Positions 9,130 to 16,250 of a stretch of DNA of 64,000 nt are shown here, piece after piece. Position numbers and translations under genes: made by a program. Below the pieces are notes generated by a model, which had not been told where the DNA came from, searched no databases, and saw nothing but the letters and a program-made list of their open reading frames with translations. Position 1 is the first letter of the stretch, and every line of letters begins with the position of its first letter. Source of the DNA: Labrenzia sp. CE80 (GTDB lineage Bacteria; Pseudomonadota; Alphaproteobacteria; Rhizobiales; Stappiaceae). Location of the stretch: assembly GCF_009650605.1 (NCBI RefSeq), contig NZ_WAJT01000003.1:62001-126000 (forward strand). The letters run 5' to 3'.

Positions 9130-9257
9130 TCGTTTGAAGTTTTCTTGACAGCCGGCGGTCATCCCGCCAGCGATCAAAGCCATTCCCTCTTTCCTTTCTC
9201 GCCTTGACCGGACTAACATCCGTTGAGATCGGGTCAGGCTGCGGGAAGAGACCTTTC

Positions 9258-10394
9258 ATGACGACACCAGATTTCCCGGCCCGGGAATACGAGCGGCGCC
9301 TCGACCTGGCCCAACGCGCGATGCGTGAGCATCGTCTGGACGCGCTCCTGTTCACAACCGAAGCCGAGCTGCGCTACTTCACAGGATTCCGAACCCTGTT
9401 CTGGCAGAGCCCGACCCGTCCGTGGTTTCTCGTCGTCCCTGCTGAGGGCAAACCGATCGCCGTCATCCCGACCATCGGCGAAAATCTGATGACAACCACC
9501 TGGATTGATGACATCCGGACGTTTTCCTCGCCTCATGCCGATGATGACGGACTTTCACTCCTGACCTCTGCCCTGCACGGCAGGGCGCGTGTCGGCCTAC
9601 CGATGGGCAGAGAGACCTCCCTACGCATGCCACTGCACGATTTCACACGTCTTCGGGACGCTCTGCCTGCAACCGAATTCTGTGACGCGACGAAGCTCGT
9701 TCAGGCTCTGCGCATGGTCAAGTCGGAGCTCGAGATAGAGGTCATATCGAAGATTTGCGTGGTCGCCTCCGAGGCTTTCGAAAACGCGCGCAATTTGTTC
9801 CGCGAAGGCCAGAGCCTGAAAGACGCCTTTCGAGCGTTCAGGATCGAGCTTCTGCAACGCGGCGCTGATGACGTACCCTATCTTGTTGGCGGTGCAGGCC
9901 CCGGCGGCTACGGCGACGTCATCTCACCGCCGAGCGACAAGCCACTTGAAGCCGGCGATGTCCTGATGCTCGACACGGGCGCGACCCTGAACGGCTATTT
10001 CTGCGATTTCGATCGAAACTTCGCCATTGGCCATGCAAGTTCTGAAGCCAGGACCGCCTATGCCCGCCTCCATGCCGCGACGGAGGCCGCCATCGAGGCT
10101 GCGCGACCCGGCATGACCTGCGCGAACCTGTTCAAACTCATGAACAACCGGATCGGCGACACCGGCAGCAACGTCGGCCGTCTCGGCCATGGGCTCGGAA
10201 TGCAGCTTACCGAAGCGCCGTCCCTGATCGACTTCGACGAGACGATCCTGCAAGAGGGCATGGTGATCACCCTTGAACCAAGCATGGACCTGTCGGACGG
10301 AAAGATGATGGTCCATGAGGAAAATATCGTTATTCGAGATGGACCAGCTCAGCTCTTGTCACGGCGGGCAGCGCCCGAACTCCCCATTTTATAG
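9258..10394 (+). CDS. M24 family metallohydrolase (Xaa-Pro peptidase/ectoine hydrolase type)
   Basis: A 378-residue creatinase-fold protein. The N-terminal creatinase domain contains ALLFTTEAELRYFTGF (about 30-44). The catalytic pita-bread domain retains all five expected metal ligands: D239, D250, H311, E340 and E354. It is therefore likely an active dinuclear hydrolase rather than a creatinase or DddP-type variant. Start ATG 9258 follows GGGAAGAG. The next gene, 12 bases on, encodes an Asp/Glu-racemase-like protein; M24 plus racemase pairs occur in ectoine degradation (DoeA/EutD with EutA), but the remaining ectoine genes are not here. Substrate could equally be a dipeptide or cyclic amide. 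Confidence 0.82.
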   Translation: MTTPDFPAREYERRLDLAQRAMREHRLDALLFTTEAELRYFTGFRTLFWQSPTRPWFLVVPAEGKPIAVIPTIGENLMTTTWIDDIRTFSSPHADDDGLSLLTSALHGRARVGLPMGRETSLRMPLHDFTRLRDALPATEFCDATKLVQALRMVKSELEIEVISKICVVASEAFENARNLFREGQSLKDAFRAFRIELLQRGADDVPYLVGGAGPGGYGDVISPPSDKPLEAGDVLMLDTGATLNGYFCDFDRNFAIGHASSEARTAYARLHAATEAAIEAARPGMTCANLFKLMNNRIGDTGSNVGRLGHGLGMQLTEAPSLIDFDETILQEGMVITLEPSMDLSDGKMMVHEENIVIRDGPAQLLSRRAAPELPIL

Positions 10395-10406
10395 AAAGCC
10401 CGCACA

Positions 10407-11174
10407 ATGACCCTGAGGGAACTGCAATCCAGACACCTGCCGTTCGAGGCTGACGCAGGCAACGCATCGCGCGCGGCCATCGGCCTGATCGTCCTCCAGT
10501 CGGACGAAACGCTGGAGGTCGAGTTTCGATCCCTCTCCGGACTTGAGGGGGTTGCCTTTTATCACTCCCGGATTCCCAGCGCCCATGACGTCACGCCGCA
10601 AACCCTGCAGTCCATGTATGAAGAACTGCCACGCGCAGCCGGTCTGCTTCCCGACGCCCAGCCAATGGACGTCATCGCCTATTGTTGCACATCGGGCACA
10701 GCGGTGATCGGACCTGACAACGTCGCCGCGGCGGTTCAAAGCAAGCACCCTTCCGCCAAAGTCACCAATCCGATGAGCGCGGTGCTCGCAGCCTGCCACC
10801 ATCTCGGTGTCAAACGCCCGGCACTCGTGTCTCCCTACACAAGATCTGTCTCCAGAACCCTGCAGGATAATCTTGAGGCGGCCGGTCTCGAGATTGCGGC
10901 GCTTGGCTCCTTCGAACAGGAAGAAGAAACCGTCGTTGCGCGTATTTCCCAGGCTTCACTTCAGGAAGCGATCTGCGAGATCGGCGCGAGCGATGACGTC
11001 GACGCGGTTTTTGCCTCCTGCACGAACCTGCGCAGTTTTGATGTCATCGAAGCCTGCGAGGCAGCGTTGAACAAGCCGGTCATCACCAGCAACCAGGCTC
11101 TGGCCTGGCACATTCTGGAATGCGCCGGATTGCATACGAAGCATGTCGGCCCAGGCCGCCTGTTCAATGGCTGA
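10407..11174 (+). CDS. Asp/Glu racemase superfamily protein (maleate isomerase/EutA-like)
   Basis: A 255-residue protein of the aspartate/glutamate racemase fold. The two catalytic cysteines are visible in AYCCTSGT (C93/C94) and FASCTNLRSFD (C205), the spacing seen in maleate isomerase and arylmalonate decarboxylase-like enzymes. It lies 12 bases after the M24 gene and is surely co-transcribed. The pairing resembles EutD-EutA of the ectoine-utilisation cluster, so a shared substrate is likely, but the sequence does not decide between maleate-type isomerisation and a hydantoin or amino-acid racemase role. Confidence 0.8.
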   Translation: MTLRELQSRHLPFEADAGNASRAAIGLIVLQSDETLEVEFRSLSGLEGVAFYHSRIPSAHDVTPQTLQSMYEELPRAAGLLPDAQPMDVIAYCCTSGTAVIGPDNVAAAVQSKHPSAKVTNPMSAVLAACHHLGVKRPALVSPYTRSVSRTLQDNLEAAGLEIAALGSFEQEEETVVARISQASLQEAICEIGASDDVDAVFASCTNLRSFDVIEACEAALNKPVITSNQALAWHILECAGLHTKHVGPGRLFNG

Positions 11175-11243
11175 CATCACCGGCTGAACCTATTACGGCC
11201 GCCGACCTTGCGCCCTGTCGCTCGGCCGGCGCAAAGCGGGCAG

Positions 11244-11272
11244 TTGACATCGGTTTCTTTCCGCGCCAAAAG
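11244..11272 (+). promoter_or_regulatory. Possible promoter of the asd leader
   Basis: A perfect TTGACA at 11244-11249 followed, at 17-base spacing, by a poor -10 (CAAAAG). Transcription from here would begin around 11280, about 20 bases before the threonine-rich leader ORF. Weak -10 elements are common in alphaproteobacteria, so this is plausible but unproven. Confidence 0.4.
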
Positions 11273-11302
11273 TCACCGGTAATTTGCAACTGGAGCTTAG
11301 GC

Positions 11303-11425
11303 ATGGTTCGGCACAGCGCCGATATCGCGAAGAAGCAGACGACGGTTTTCACCGGCGCTGCTTTTGCCTGCGCAACCCCTGCTCCGACAACCACCGTCAA
11401 ACCGACTACGACCACCACCGCTTAA
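11303..11425 (+). CDS. Threonine-rich leader peptide upstream of asd
   Basis: A 40-residue ORF with its own good ribosome site (GGAG at 11292-11295, seven bases before ATG 11303). Twelve of 40 residues are threonine and eight of the last twelve are: the C terminus reads TTTVKPTTTTTA, encoded by aca-acc-acc and act-acg-acc-acc-acc. It ends 103 bases before asd, whose product makes the common precursor of Lys, Met and Thr. This is the design of an amino-acid attenuator leader such as E. coli thrL. There is no signal or membrane segment. That it is translated and regulatory is inference from composition, position and downstream RNA pairing. Confidence 0.6.
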   Translation: MVRHSADIAKKQTTVFTGAAFACATPAPTTTVKPTTTTTA

Positions 11426-11509
11426 CGGTGCCGCTCGTCCCGCTCCCCGGGGATGGGGGCGCTGAAAGGCCGGCTGGTCCTGGGACCGGGCACCGGCTGA
11501 AGCGGGGAG
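11426..11509 (+). promoter_or_regulatory. Alternative RNA stems between the Thr leader and asd
   Basis: Directly after the leader stop, CGGTGCC (11426-11432) can pair with GGCACCG (11489-11495). The latter also belongs to a local hairpin, GCCGG (11469-11473) with CCGGC (11493-11497) and inner GGTC/GACC. In addition CTCCCCG (11443-11449) complements CGGGGAG (11503-11509), just ahead of the asd ribosome site. A ribosome paused on the Thr codons would cover 11426-11432 and switch the fold. No T-run follows, so control, if real, may be at translation or through Rho. Confidence 0.45.
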
Positions 11510-11528
11510 ACGGATGAGGAATTTCAAC

Positions 11529-12563
11529 ATGGGTTACAAGATCGCAATCGTGGGCGCCACCGGCAACGTCGGGCGGGAAATGCTCGACATTCTCGCCGAG
11601 CGTGGCTTTCCCGCCGATGAAGTCGTTGCACTGGCCTCGCGCCGCTCGCAGGGCACGGAAGTCTCCTTCGGCGACAAGACCTTGAAGGTCCAGGCCACGG
11701 AGAATTACGACTTCTCCGACACTGACATCTGCCTGATGTCTGCTGGCGGTTCGGTCGCCAAGGAATGGGCGCCCAGGATCGGAGCCAAGGGCTGCGTCGT
11801 GATCGACAACTCGTCGGCCTGGCGCTATGACGCGGACGTGCCTCTGATCGTTCCCGAGGTCAATGCGGATGCGATTACCGGCTTCTCCAAGAAGAACATC
11901 ATCGCCAATCCGAACTGCTCGACCGCCCAGCTGGTCGTCGCGCTGAAGCCCCTGCATGAGGCTGCGAAGATCAAGCGCGTTGTCGTCTCGACCTACCAGT
12001 CGGTCTCCGGTGGCGGTAAGGACGCGATGGAAGAGCTGTTCAACCAGACCCGCGCAGTCTTCGTGAATGACCCGATCGAACCGGAGAAATTCACCAAGCG
12101 CATCGCCTTCAACGTCATTCCGCATATCGATAGCTTCATGGAAGACGGCTACACGAAGGAAGAGTGGAAGGTTCTGGCGGAAACCAAGAAGATGCTCGAC
12201 CCGAAGATCAAGGTTACCTGCACGGCGGTGCGTGTACCGGTCTTTATCGGTCACTCGGAGAGCGTCAACATCGAGTTCGAGAACGAGATCTCTGCGGACG
12301 AGGCACGCAACATTCTGCGCGAAGCACCAGGGTGTCTGGTGATCGACAAGCAGGAAGACGGCGGCTACATGACGCCATACGAAAGCGCCGGCGAAGATGC
12401 GACCTACATCTCTCGCATCCGCGAAGACGCAACCGTCGAAAACGGCCTGAATCTGTGGGTGGTCTCCGACAACCTGCGCAAGGGGGCGGCGCTCAACACG
12501 GTTCAAATCGCCGAGGTTTTGGTCAACCGTGGCCTGATCCAGCCGAAAAAGGCAGCGGCCTAA
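11529..12563 (+). CDS. asd: Aspartate-semialdehyde dehydrogenase
   Basis: A 344-residue Asd, reducing aspartyl phosphate to aspartate semialdehyde, the branch compound for lysine/diaminopimelate, methionine and threonine. It opens MGYKIAIVGATGNVGREML (NADP-binding), with catalytic cysteine C130 in NIIANPNCSTAQ and catalytic histidine H242 in VFIGHSESVNIEF. I chose ATG 11529 with GAGGA eight bases upstream; an in-frame ATG at 11514 is only four bases from GGGGAG. It is preceded by the Thr-rich leader and closed by a perfect dyad at 12572-12607. Confidence 0.96.
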   Translation: MGYKIAIVGATGNVGREMLDILAERGFPADEVVALASRRSQGTEVSFGDKTLKVQATENYDFSDTDICLMSAGGSVAKEWAPRIGAKGCVVIDNSSAWRYDADVPLIVPEVNADAITGFSKKNIIANPNCSTAQLVVALKPLHEAAKIKRVVVSTYQSVSGGGKDAMEELFNQTRAVFVNDPIEPEKFTKRIAFNVIPHIDSFMEDGYTKEEWKVLAETKKMLDPKIKVTCTAVRVPVFIGHSESVNIEFENEISADEARNILREAPGCLVIDKQEDGGYMTPYESAGEDATYISRIREDATVENGLNLWVVSDNLRKGAALNTVQIAEVLVNRGLIQPKKAAA

Positions 12564-12571
12564 GAATTTCA

Positions 12572-12607
12572 TGGATCAAGCGCATCGACGAAAGTGCGCT
12601 TGATCCA
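12572..12607 (+). terminator. Perfect 13-bp dyad after asd
   Basis: TGGATCAAGCGCA (12572-12584) pairs exactly with 12595-12607 over a 10-base loop. There is no T-run, so it may terminate weakly or protect the asd mRNA 3' end. Confidence 0.6.
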
Positions 12608-12636
12608 ATTAGCTTCCAGGTCACGTGGCAAGTCAC

Positions 12637-13371
12637 ATGCCCAGTCACACGAAAGACGCCGCCGTGGCCGTCACGCAAGCAGCCTCCTTCCGGGACTATG
12701 AGGTCCAGACGCCATCAGCCCGTTTCAGCGACTGGCTGGTTCTTCAGGCCGGCTCGGATTGGGCTGCCGCCACGGAGCATGAGTTCACCAAGGCCATCGG
12801 CGACGGCACCATGCCTGCCCCGGCCTATGTCCGCTATCTGATCGAAGACTATACCTTCATCACCGACTTGGCATCGACCCTCGGCTATCTGGTCGCCAAA
12901 GCGCCGACCATGCGATCCAAGGCGCGGCTAAGCGCATTTCTTGCGCTGCTGACGTCCGAGGAGAACGACTATTTCGAGCGCTCTTTTGCAGCCTTGAATG
13001 TCTCTGAGGCAACCTATCGGACAGCCGCCCAAGGGTCTGTCACCCGCCAGTTTTCCCACCTGCTGCTGACCTCATCCGGCAAGGGCACCTATGCCGAAGG
13101 CCTTGCCTGCCTGCTTTGCGCCGAATGGGTGTATCTGACCTGGGGACTGCGCGAAGCCAGGAAACCACGCCCCAAGGCTTTCTACCTTGCCGAATGGATC
13201 GACCTTCATGCGGTGCCAGGCTTTGAGGGCTTCGTCGGTTGGCTGCGTGAAGAGATGGATGCTGTCGGCAGCCCGCTAAGCGATACCGAACAGAAGCAGG
13301 TCGCCCAATGTTTCAAGGACATGTGCGCGCTTGAAGTGGCATTTTTCGATGCTGTCTGGGAAGGCTCTTGA
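12637..13371 (+). CDS. tenA: TenA family protein (thiaminase II-like aminopyrimidine hydrolase)
   Basis: A 244-residue all-alpha TenA protein, whose family salvages thiamin by hydrolysing aminopyrimidine breakdown products. Recognisable parts are an N-terminal helix with FTKAIGDGTMPAPAYVRYLIEDYTFI, a central CLLCAEWVYLTWG, and the C-terminal LEVAFFDAVWE supplying the conserved glutamate. Start is uncertain between GTG 12625 and ATG 12637; I use the latter. No thi gene or TPP riboswitch is adjacent (only 73 bases separate it from asd), so membership of the thiamin regulon cannot be inferred. Confidence 0.85.
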   Translation: MPSHTKDAAVAVTQAASFRDYEVQTPSARFSDWLVLQAGSDWAAATEHEFTKAIGDGTMPAPAYVRYLIEDYTFITDLASTLGYLVAKAPTMRSKARLSAFLALLTSEENDYFERSFAALNVSEATYRTAAQGSVTRQFSHLLLTSSGKGTYAEGLACLLCAEWVYLTWGLREARKPRPKAFYLAEWIDLHAVPGFEGFVGWLREEMDAVGSPLSDTEQKQVAQCFKDMCALEVAFFDAVWEGS

Positions 13372-13405
13372 GCCACCCTGACCCTTTTGAGGTGTGAACC
13401 GATAT

Positions 13406-14059
13406 TCACTCGGCTGGTGTGCCGGAAATCGCGGTTTCAAATTTTTCCGTATGAGGATCCATGACCCTCAACTCGCCCGAGCCGATGTCGAACCAGGCTC
13501 CGTGCAGGCTCAGTTCGCCTTTGCTGATGGCTTCTTCCACGAATGAGAATGTGTGCAGGTTCTTGAGCGACTGGCGCACACCGGCATATTCCATGGCCAG
13601 CTGCGGATCATCAATCTTGTCGACCGGCATACATGCCATGGCGATGGCGGCCGGTTCCAAGAGCTTGATCCAGCGGCCGATAAAATCCCCCTTGAAGGCA
13701 GGCGCATTGGCATTTTCCCGGAACGCCTGAACACCACCGCATTTGGCGTGTCCCATAACAACCACATGCTGGACCTTCAGCGCCGTCACCGCATATTCCA
13801 AGGCCGCACTTGTGCCGTGTTGTCCCTCGGTTTCCTCGTAAGGAGGCACCAGGTTGGCAACGTTGCGCAGCACGAAGAGCTCGCCCGGTCCCGCGTGGAA
13901 GATCCCTTCCGGCGTCACCCGGCTATCGCAGCACGAAATGACCATAACCTCAGGCTTCTGGCCATAAACCGCAAGGTGTTCGTGTGTTTCCTTGTAGCGG
14001 ACAAAGCCTTTTTCAAAGTATCGACCGTAACCGGTCAACAGACTTTCAGGAAATGTCAA
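13406..14059 (-). CDS. can: Beta-class carbonic anhydrase
   Basis: A 217-residue beta carbonic anhydrase interconverting CO2 and bicarbonate in the cytoplasm. Zinc and active-site residues are all present: C43-x-D45-S-R47 in ISCCDSRVTPEG, and H104/C107 in GHAKCGG. I start it at TTG 14059 because GGAGG lies eight bases before it (complement of 14068-14072); a TTG at 14083 would add eight residues before that site. It lies 158 bases downstream of the SbtB gene on the same strand. With sbtA and sbtB it forms a bicarbonate uptake and hydration module. Confidence 0.94.
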   Translation of the reverse strand: MTFPESLLTGYGRYFEKGFVRYKETHEHLAVYGQKPEVMVISCCDSRVTPEGIFHAGPGELFVLRNVANLVPPYEETEGQHGTSAALEYAVTALKVQHVVVMGHAKCGGVQAFRENANAPAFKGDFIGRWIKLLEPAAIAMACMPVDKIDDPQLAMEYAGVRQSLKNLHTFSFVEEAISKGELSLHGAWFDIGSGELRVMDPHTEKFETAISGTPAE

Positions 14060-14217
14060 AACTTCGGCCTCCGTAAGCGACAATCGACAAGACTCGACCG
14101 CTTATATGAGAAACAGCACGGCGAAGCCAATACGCAGTCAACTCCGGCTGTTCACGCCTTCCAGAGGCTGGTCACGGCGGCGACAGACAGGCTTAAGGCT
14201 TCAAAGCAAGTTGTTTG

Positions 14218-14529
14218 CTAAAATCGTTCGGTTCTGAGAACCTGGCAATCGGTGACGCTGACCACTCCAATGTGCCGCTGCACAACCTTGAAGGCCGCAT
14301 CCAGAAGACCATCCAGCAGATCTTCCCGGATGATGCAGATTACAGCGACCATGCCGCCTGCACGTGACACCTGGCCTTCGCGGCTCCAACGGCCCGACCG
14401 GCCACTGCCGCCCAGAACCGGTAACACCGTGTATCCGGTGACCCCGGCCTCGTTCAAGGCATCAGTCAGACGGGATTCCATCGGGCTCTCGATGATAATC
14501 TCGACCCGCTTTGCGATACTAGTTTCCAT
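14218..14529 (-). CDS. sbtB: PII-like signalling protein, SbtB type
   Basis: A 103-residue ferredoxin-fold PII-like protein encoded four bases after sbtA. It shares with cyanobacterial SbtB the opening KRVEIIIES, the pre-T-loop GYTVLPVLGGSG, a glycine/serine/arginine T-loop, and the strand ending VSVTDCQVLRTERF. SbtB binds adenine nucleotides and gates or anchors SbtA. The cyanobacterial C-terminal CGPxGC loop is absent here, as in some proteobacterial PII-like proteins. GGGGAGG before ATG 14529 overlaps the end of sbtA, implying coupling. Confidence 0.85.
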   Translation of the reverse strand: METSIAKRVEIIIESPMESRLTDALNEAGVTGYTVLPVLGGSGRSGRWSREGQVSRAGGMVAVICIIREDLLDGLLDAAFKVVQRHIGVVSVTDCQVLRTERF

Positions 14530-14533
14530 CAGC

Positions 14534-15514
14534 CTAGCCTCCCCACGCTGTCGCCATTGTAAGATACAGCGGAATGCCAAGCGTCAGATTGAACGGGAAT
14601 GTGATCCCCAACGACAGCGTCAGATAAATCGATGGGTTTGCTTCCGGCAAAGCAACGCGCATGGCTGCGGGAACTGCAATATAGGAAGCAGACGCCGACA
14701 GGGTCATCAGCAACATCGTCCCACCGGGCGATAGTCCCAATAGAAGAGCCGTTGCAAGTCCGAACGCAGAACCGACGAGCGGCATGATCACACCAAACAG
14801 GACAAGACCTGGACGCAAAACACTCGCGCTCGTCCGCAGGCCCCGACCCGCAACCAGTCCCATGTCCAGCAGGAACAGGCACAAGACACCCTTGAACGGT
14901 GAAACGATGAAGCTCTCAATGTCGGCGAGTCCCTTCGGACCGGTTATGAACCCGATCAGGAAGGAGCCGATCAAGAGCACGATGGAGCCGTTCAGAAGGA
15001 TTTCCCGCCAAAGCCCACTGTCGGTTCCCTGTTCTTGGGCCTGGCCACGGGTCGCCAGCCAAAGTGCGGACAAGATCGCGGGCGCTTCCATGCCTGCGGC
15101 AACCGCCACCATATAGCCTTCAGTTGCGATGCCCTGACTTTGCAGGACGGATGTCGCGGCTACGAAGGTGACAATCGAGATCGAGCCATAGTGCCCAGCC
15201 ACAGCTGCAGCGTCTGTCCGGCCGAGACCGGTCATGGCGTTCAAAAGCCCAAAGGCAACAAGCGGCAGCACAAAAGAAAGCAAAAGCCCGGCAATCAGCG
15301 TCAACACCAAGCTGGCATCAATGCCGTGATCGCTGACGCTCACACCGCCCTTGTAGCCGATGGCAAACAGCAGATAGATCGAAAGAGCCTTCGCTGCGGC
15401 CTCTGGAACAGACAGGTCGGATCGCAAGAAAGAAGCGACCAGCCCCAGGACGAAAAACAGGATAATCGGCGACAACAGATTGGTCGCCGCAAGGCTAAGG
15501 ATGGTATCCAGCAC
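14534..15514 (-). CDS. sbtA: Sodium-dependent bicarbonate transporter SbtA
   Basis: A 326-residue inner-membrane protein with about ten hydrophobic helices in two related halves. The core segment GHYGSISIVTFVAATSVLQSQG and the second-half GTMLLMTLSASASYIAVPAAMR are hallmarks of SbtA (DUF897), a high-affinity Na+/HCO3- symporter first known from cyanobacteria. The start appears to be GTG 15514 with GGGAAG upstream. It heads a minus-strand group sbtA-sbtB-(158 bases)-can. No RuBisCO or carboxysome genes are in the window, so bicarbonate probably supports anaplerotic or ethylmalonyl-CoA carboxylations. Confidence 0.9.
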   Translation of the reverse strand: MLDTILSLAATNLLSPIILFFVLGLVASFLRSDLSVPEAAAKALSIYLLFAIGYKGGVSVSDHGIDASLVLTLIAGLLLSFVLPLVAFGLLNAMTGLGRTDAAAVAGHYGSISIVTFVAATSVLQSQGIATEGYMVAVAAGMEAPAILSALWLATRGQAQEQGTDSGLWREILLNGSIVLLIGSFLIGFITGPKGLADIESFIVSPFKGVLCLFLLDMGLVAGRGLRTSASVLRPGLVLFGVIMPLVGSAFGLATALLLGLSPGGTMLLMTLSASASYIAVPAAMRVALPEANPSIYLTLSLGITFPFNLTLGIPLYLTMATAWGG

Positions 15515-15686
15515 GCCATTCTTCCCAAAAGCCCGCTCACTTTCGGAAACAGCGAATACGGGAAACTACATAGCTCCCGCCCATATAAAGAACACCGGAC
15601 CCCGTCACAAGCCCTGAAAGCCCCGGCGAGCTTCAAGCCGAAGCGTCACAGCGGCTTCCGAGCAGACCAGGCAAAGCCATAGCAGC

Positions 15687-16070
15687 TCAGGTCGAAACGT
15701 TGAGACTATGTCTCTCTTCCTGTCCGCCATGATCCTCATAGGCATGGCGGACGGTCTCTGGAGCCTGATGCTCCGGCACGCCGAGCGTACTCGGGCGCCG
15801 CACCGTCGTCTTTTTCGGGTCGAGAACATGCTGCGCCGTTGCCCGATAGGCCGCGACGCCGTCAAGACGGTGATCTTCGTGGTGTTCGGCATCAACAAGA
15901 ACGGCCGGCGCCTCGTCGGAGGAACCGGTGTCTGGATCATGGCGCTGCGCGCGTGACTCTTTACTGTTGTGCTCATCCCGCGGGTCGTCCCGGCGTTCCC
16001 GGTCCGGCGGGTATTCTGTCGCATGCGCCACGACCGGGGCCGTAGGTGGCCTTTCAATCGTCGTTGGCAT
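15687..16070 (-). CDS. Hypothetical charged hydrophilic protein
   Basis: A 127-residue protein with no recognisable family. It begins MPTTIERPPTAPVVAHATEYPPDRERRDDPRDE and stays rich in Arg, Asp, Glu and His with scarcely any hydrophobic stretch, so it is probably intrinsically disordered. I accept it because AGGAGG sits five bases before ATG 16070 and nothing else explains the interval. It lies between sbtA and typA on the same strand; no link to either is evident. Overlapping plus-strand frames are equally uncharacterised, so this is a moderate call. Confidence 0.45.
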   Translation of the reverse strand: MPTTIERPPTAPVVAHATEYPPDRERRDDPRDEHNSKESRAQRHDPDTGSSDEAPAVLVDAEHHEDHRLDGVAAYRATAQHVLDPKKTTVRRPSTLGVPEHQAPETVRHAYEDHGGQEERHSLNVST

Positions 16071-16201
16071 AATGGCCTCCTGGCCAGCTTTTACGATGCT
16101 CCCTTCTGGCAGCACCATGGAAAAGTCTGGCAAGAAAAGATTAACAAAGCTTTACGCTTCGTAAACACTGTGTGCCATCCTGACTCATGTGTTCAAACAA
16201 A

Positions 16202-16225
16202 AAAAGCGGGCCGAGGCCCGCTTTT
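16202..16225 (-). terminator. Intrinsic terminator after typA
   Basis: Complementary arms 16202-16212 and 16215-16225 form a GC-rich hairpin; on the minus strand it is followed by a T-run (A-run at 16199-16205). Confidence 0.85.
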
Positions 16226-16250
16226 CAATTTTCCCGGTGATGCCACAGGC

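Noticed and set aside
9258..10394. M24 protein considered as DMSP lyase DddP
   Set aside because: It lacks the long N-terminal region and characteristic sequence of DddP and keeps the standard M24 metal ligands.
11406..12572. 388-codon frame opposite asd
   Set aside because: Shadow of asd; would also cover the leader region, with no motif of its own.
12564..12636. Possible TPP riboswitch before tenA
   Set aside because: Only 73 bases are available, occupied by the asd dyad; no thi-box sequence seen.
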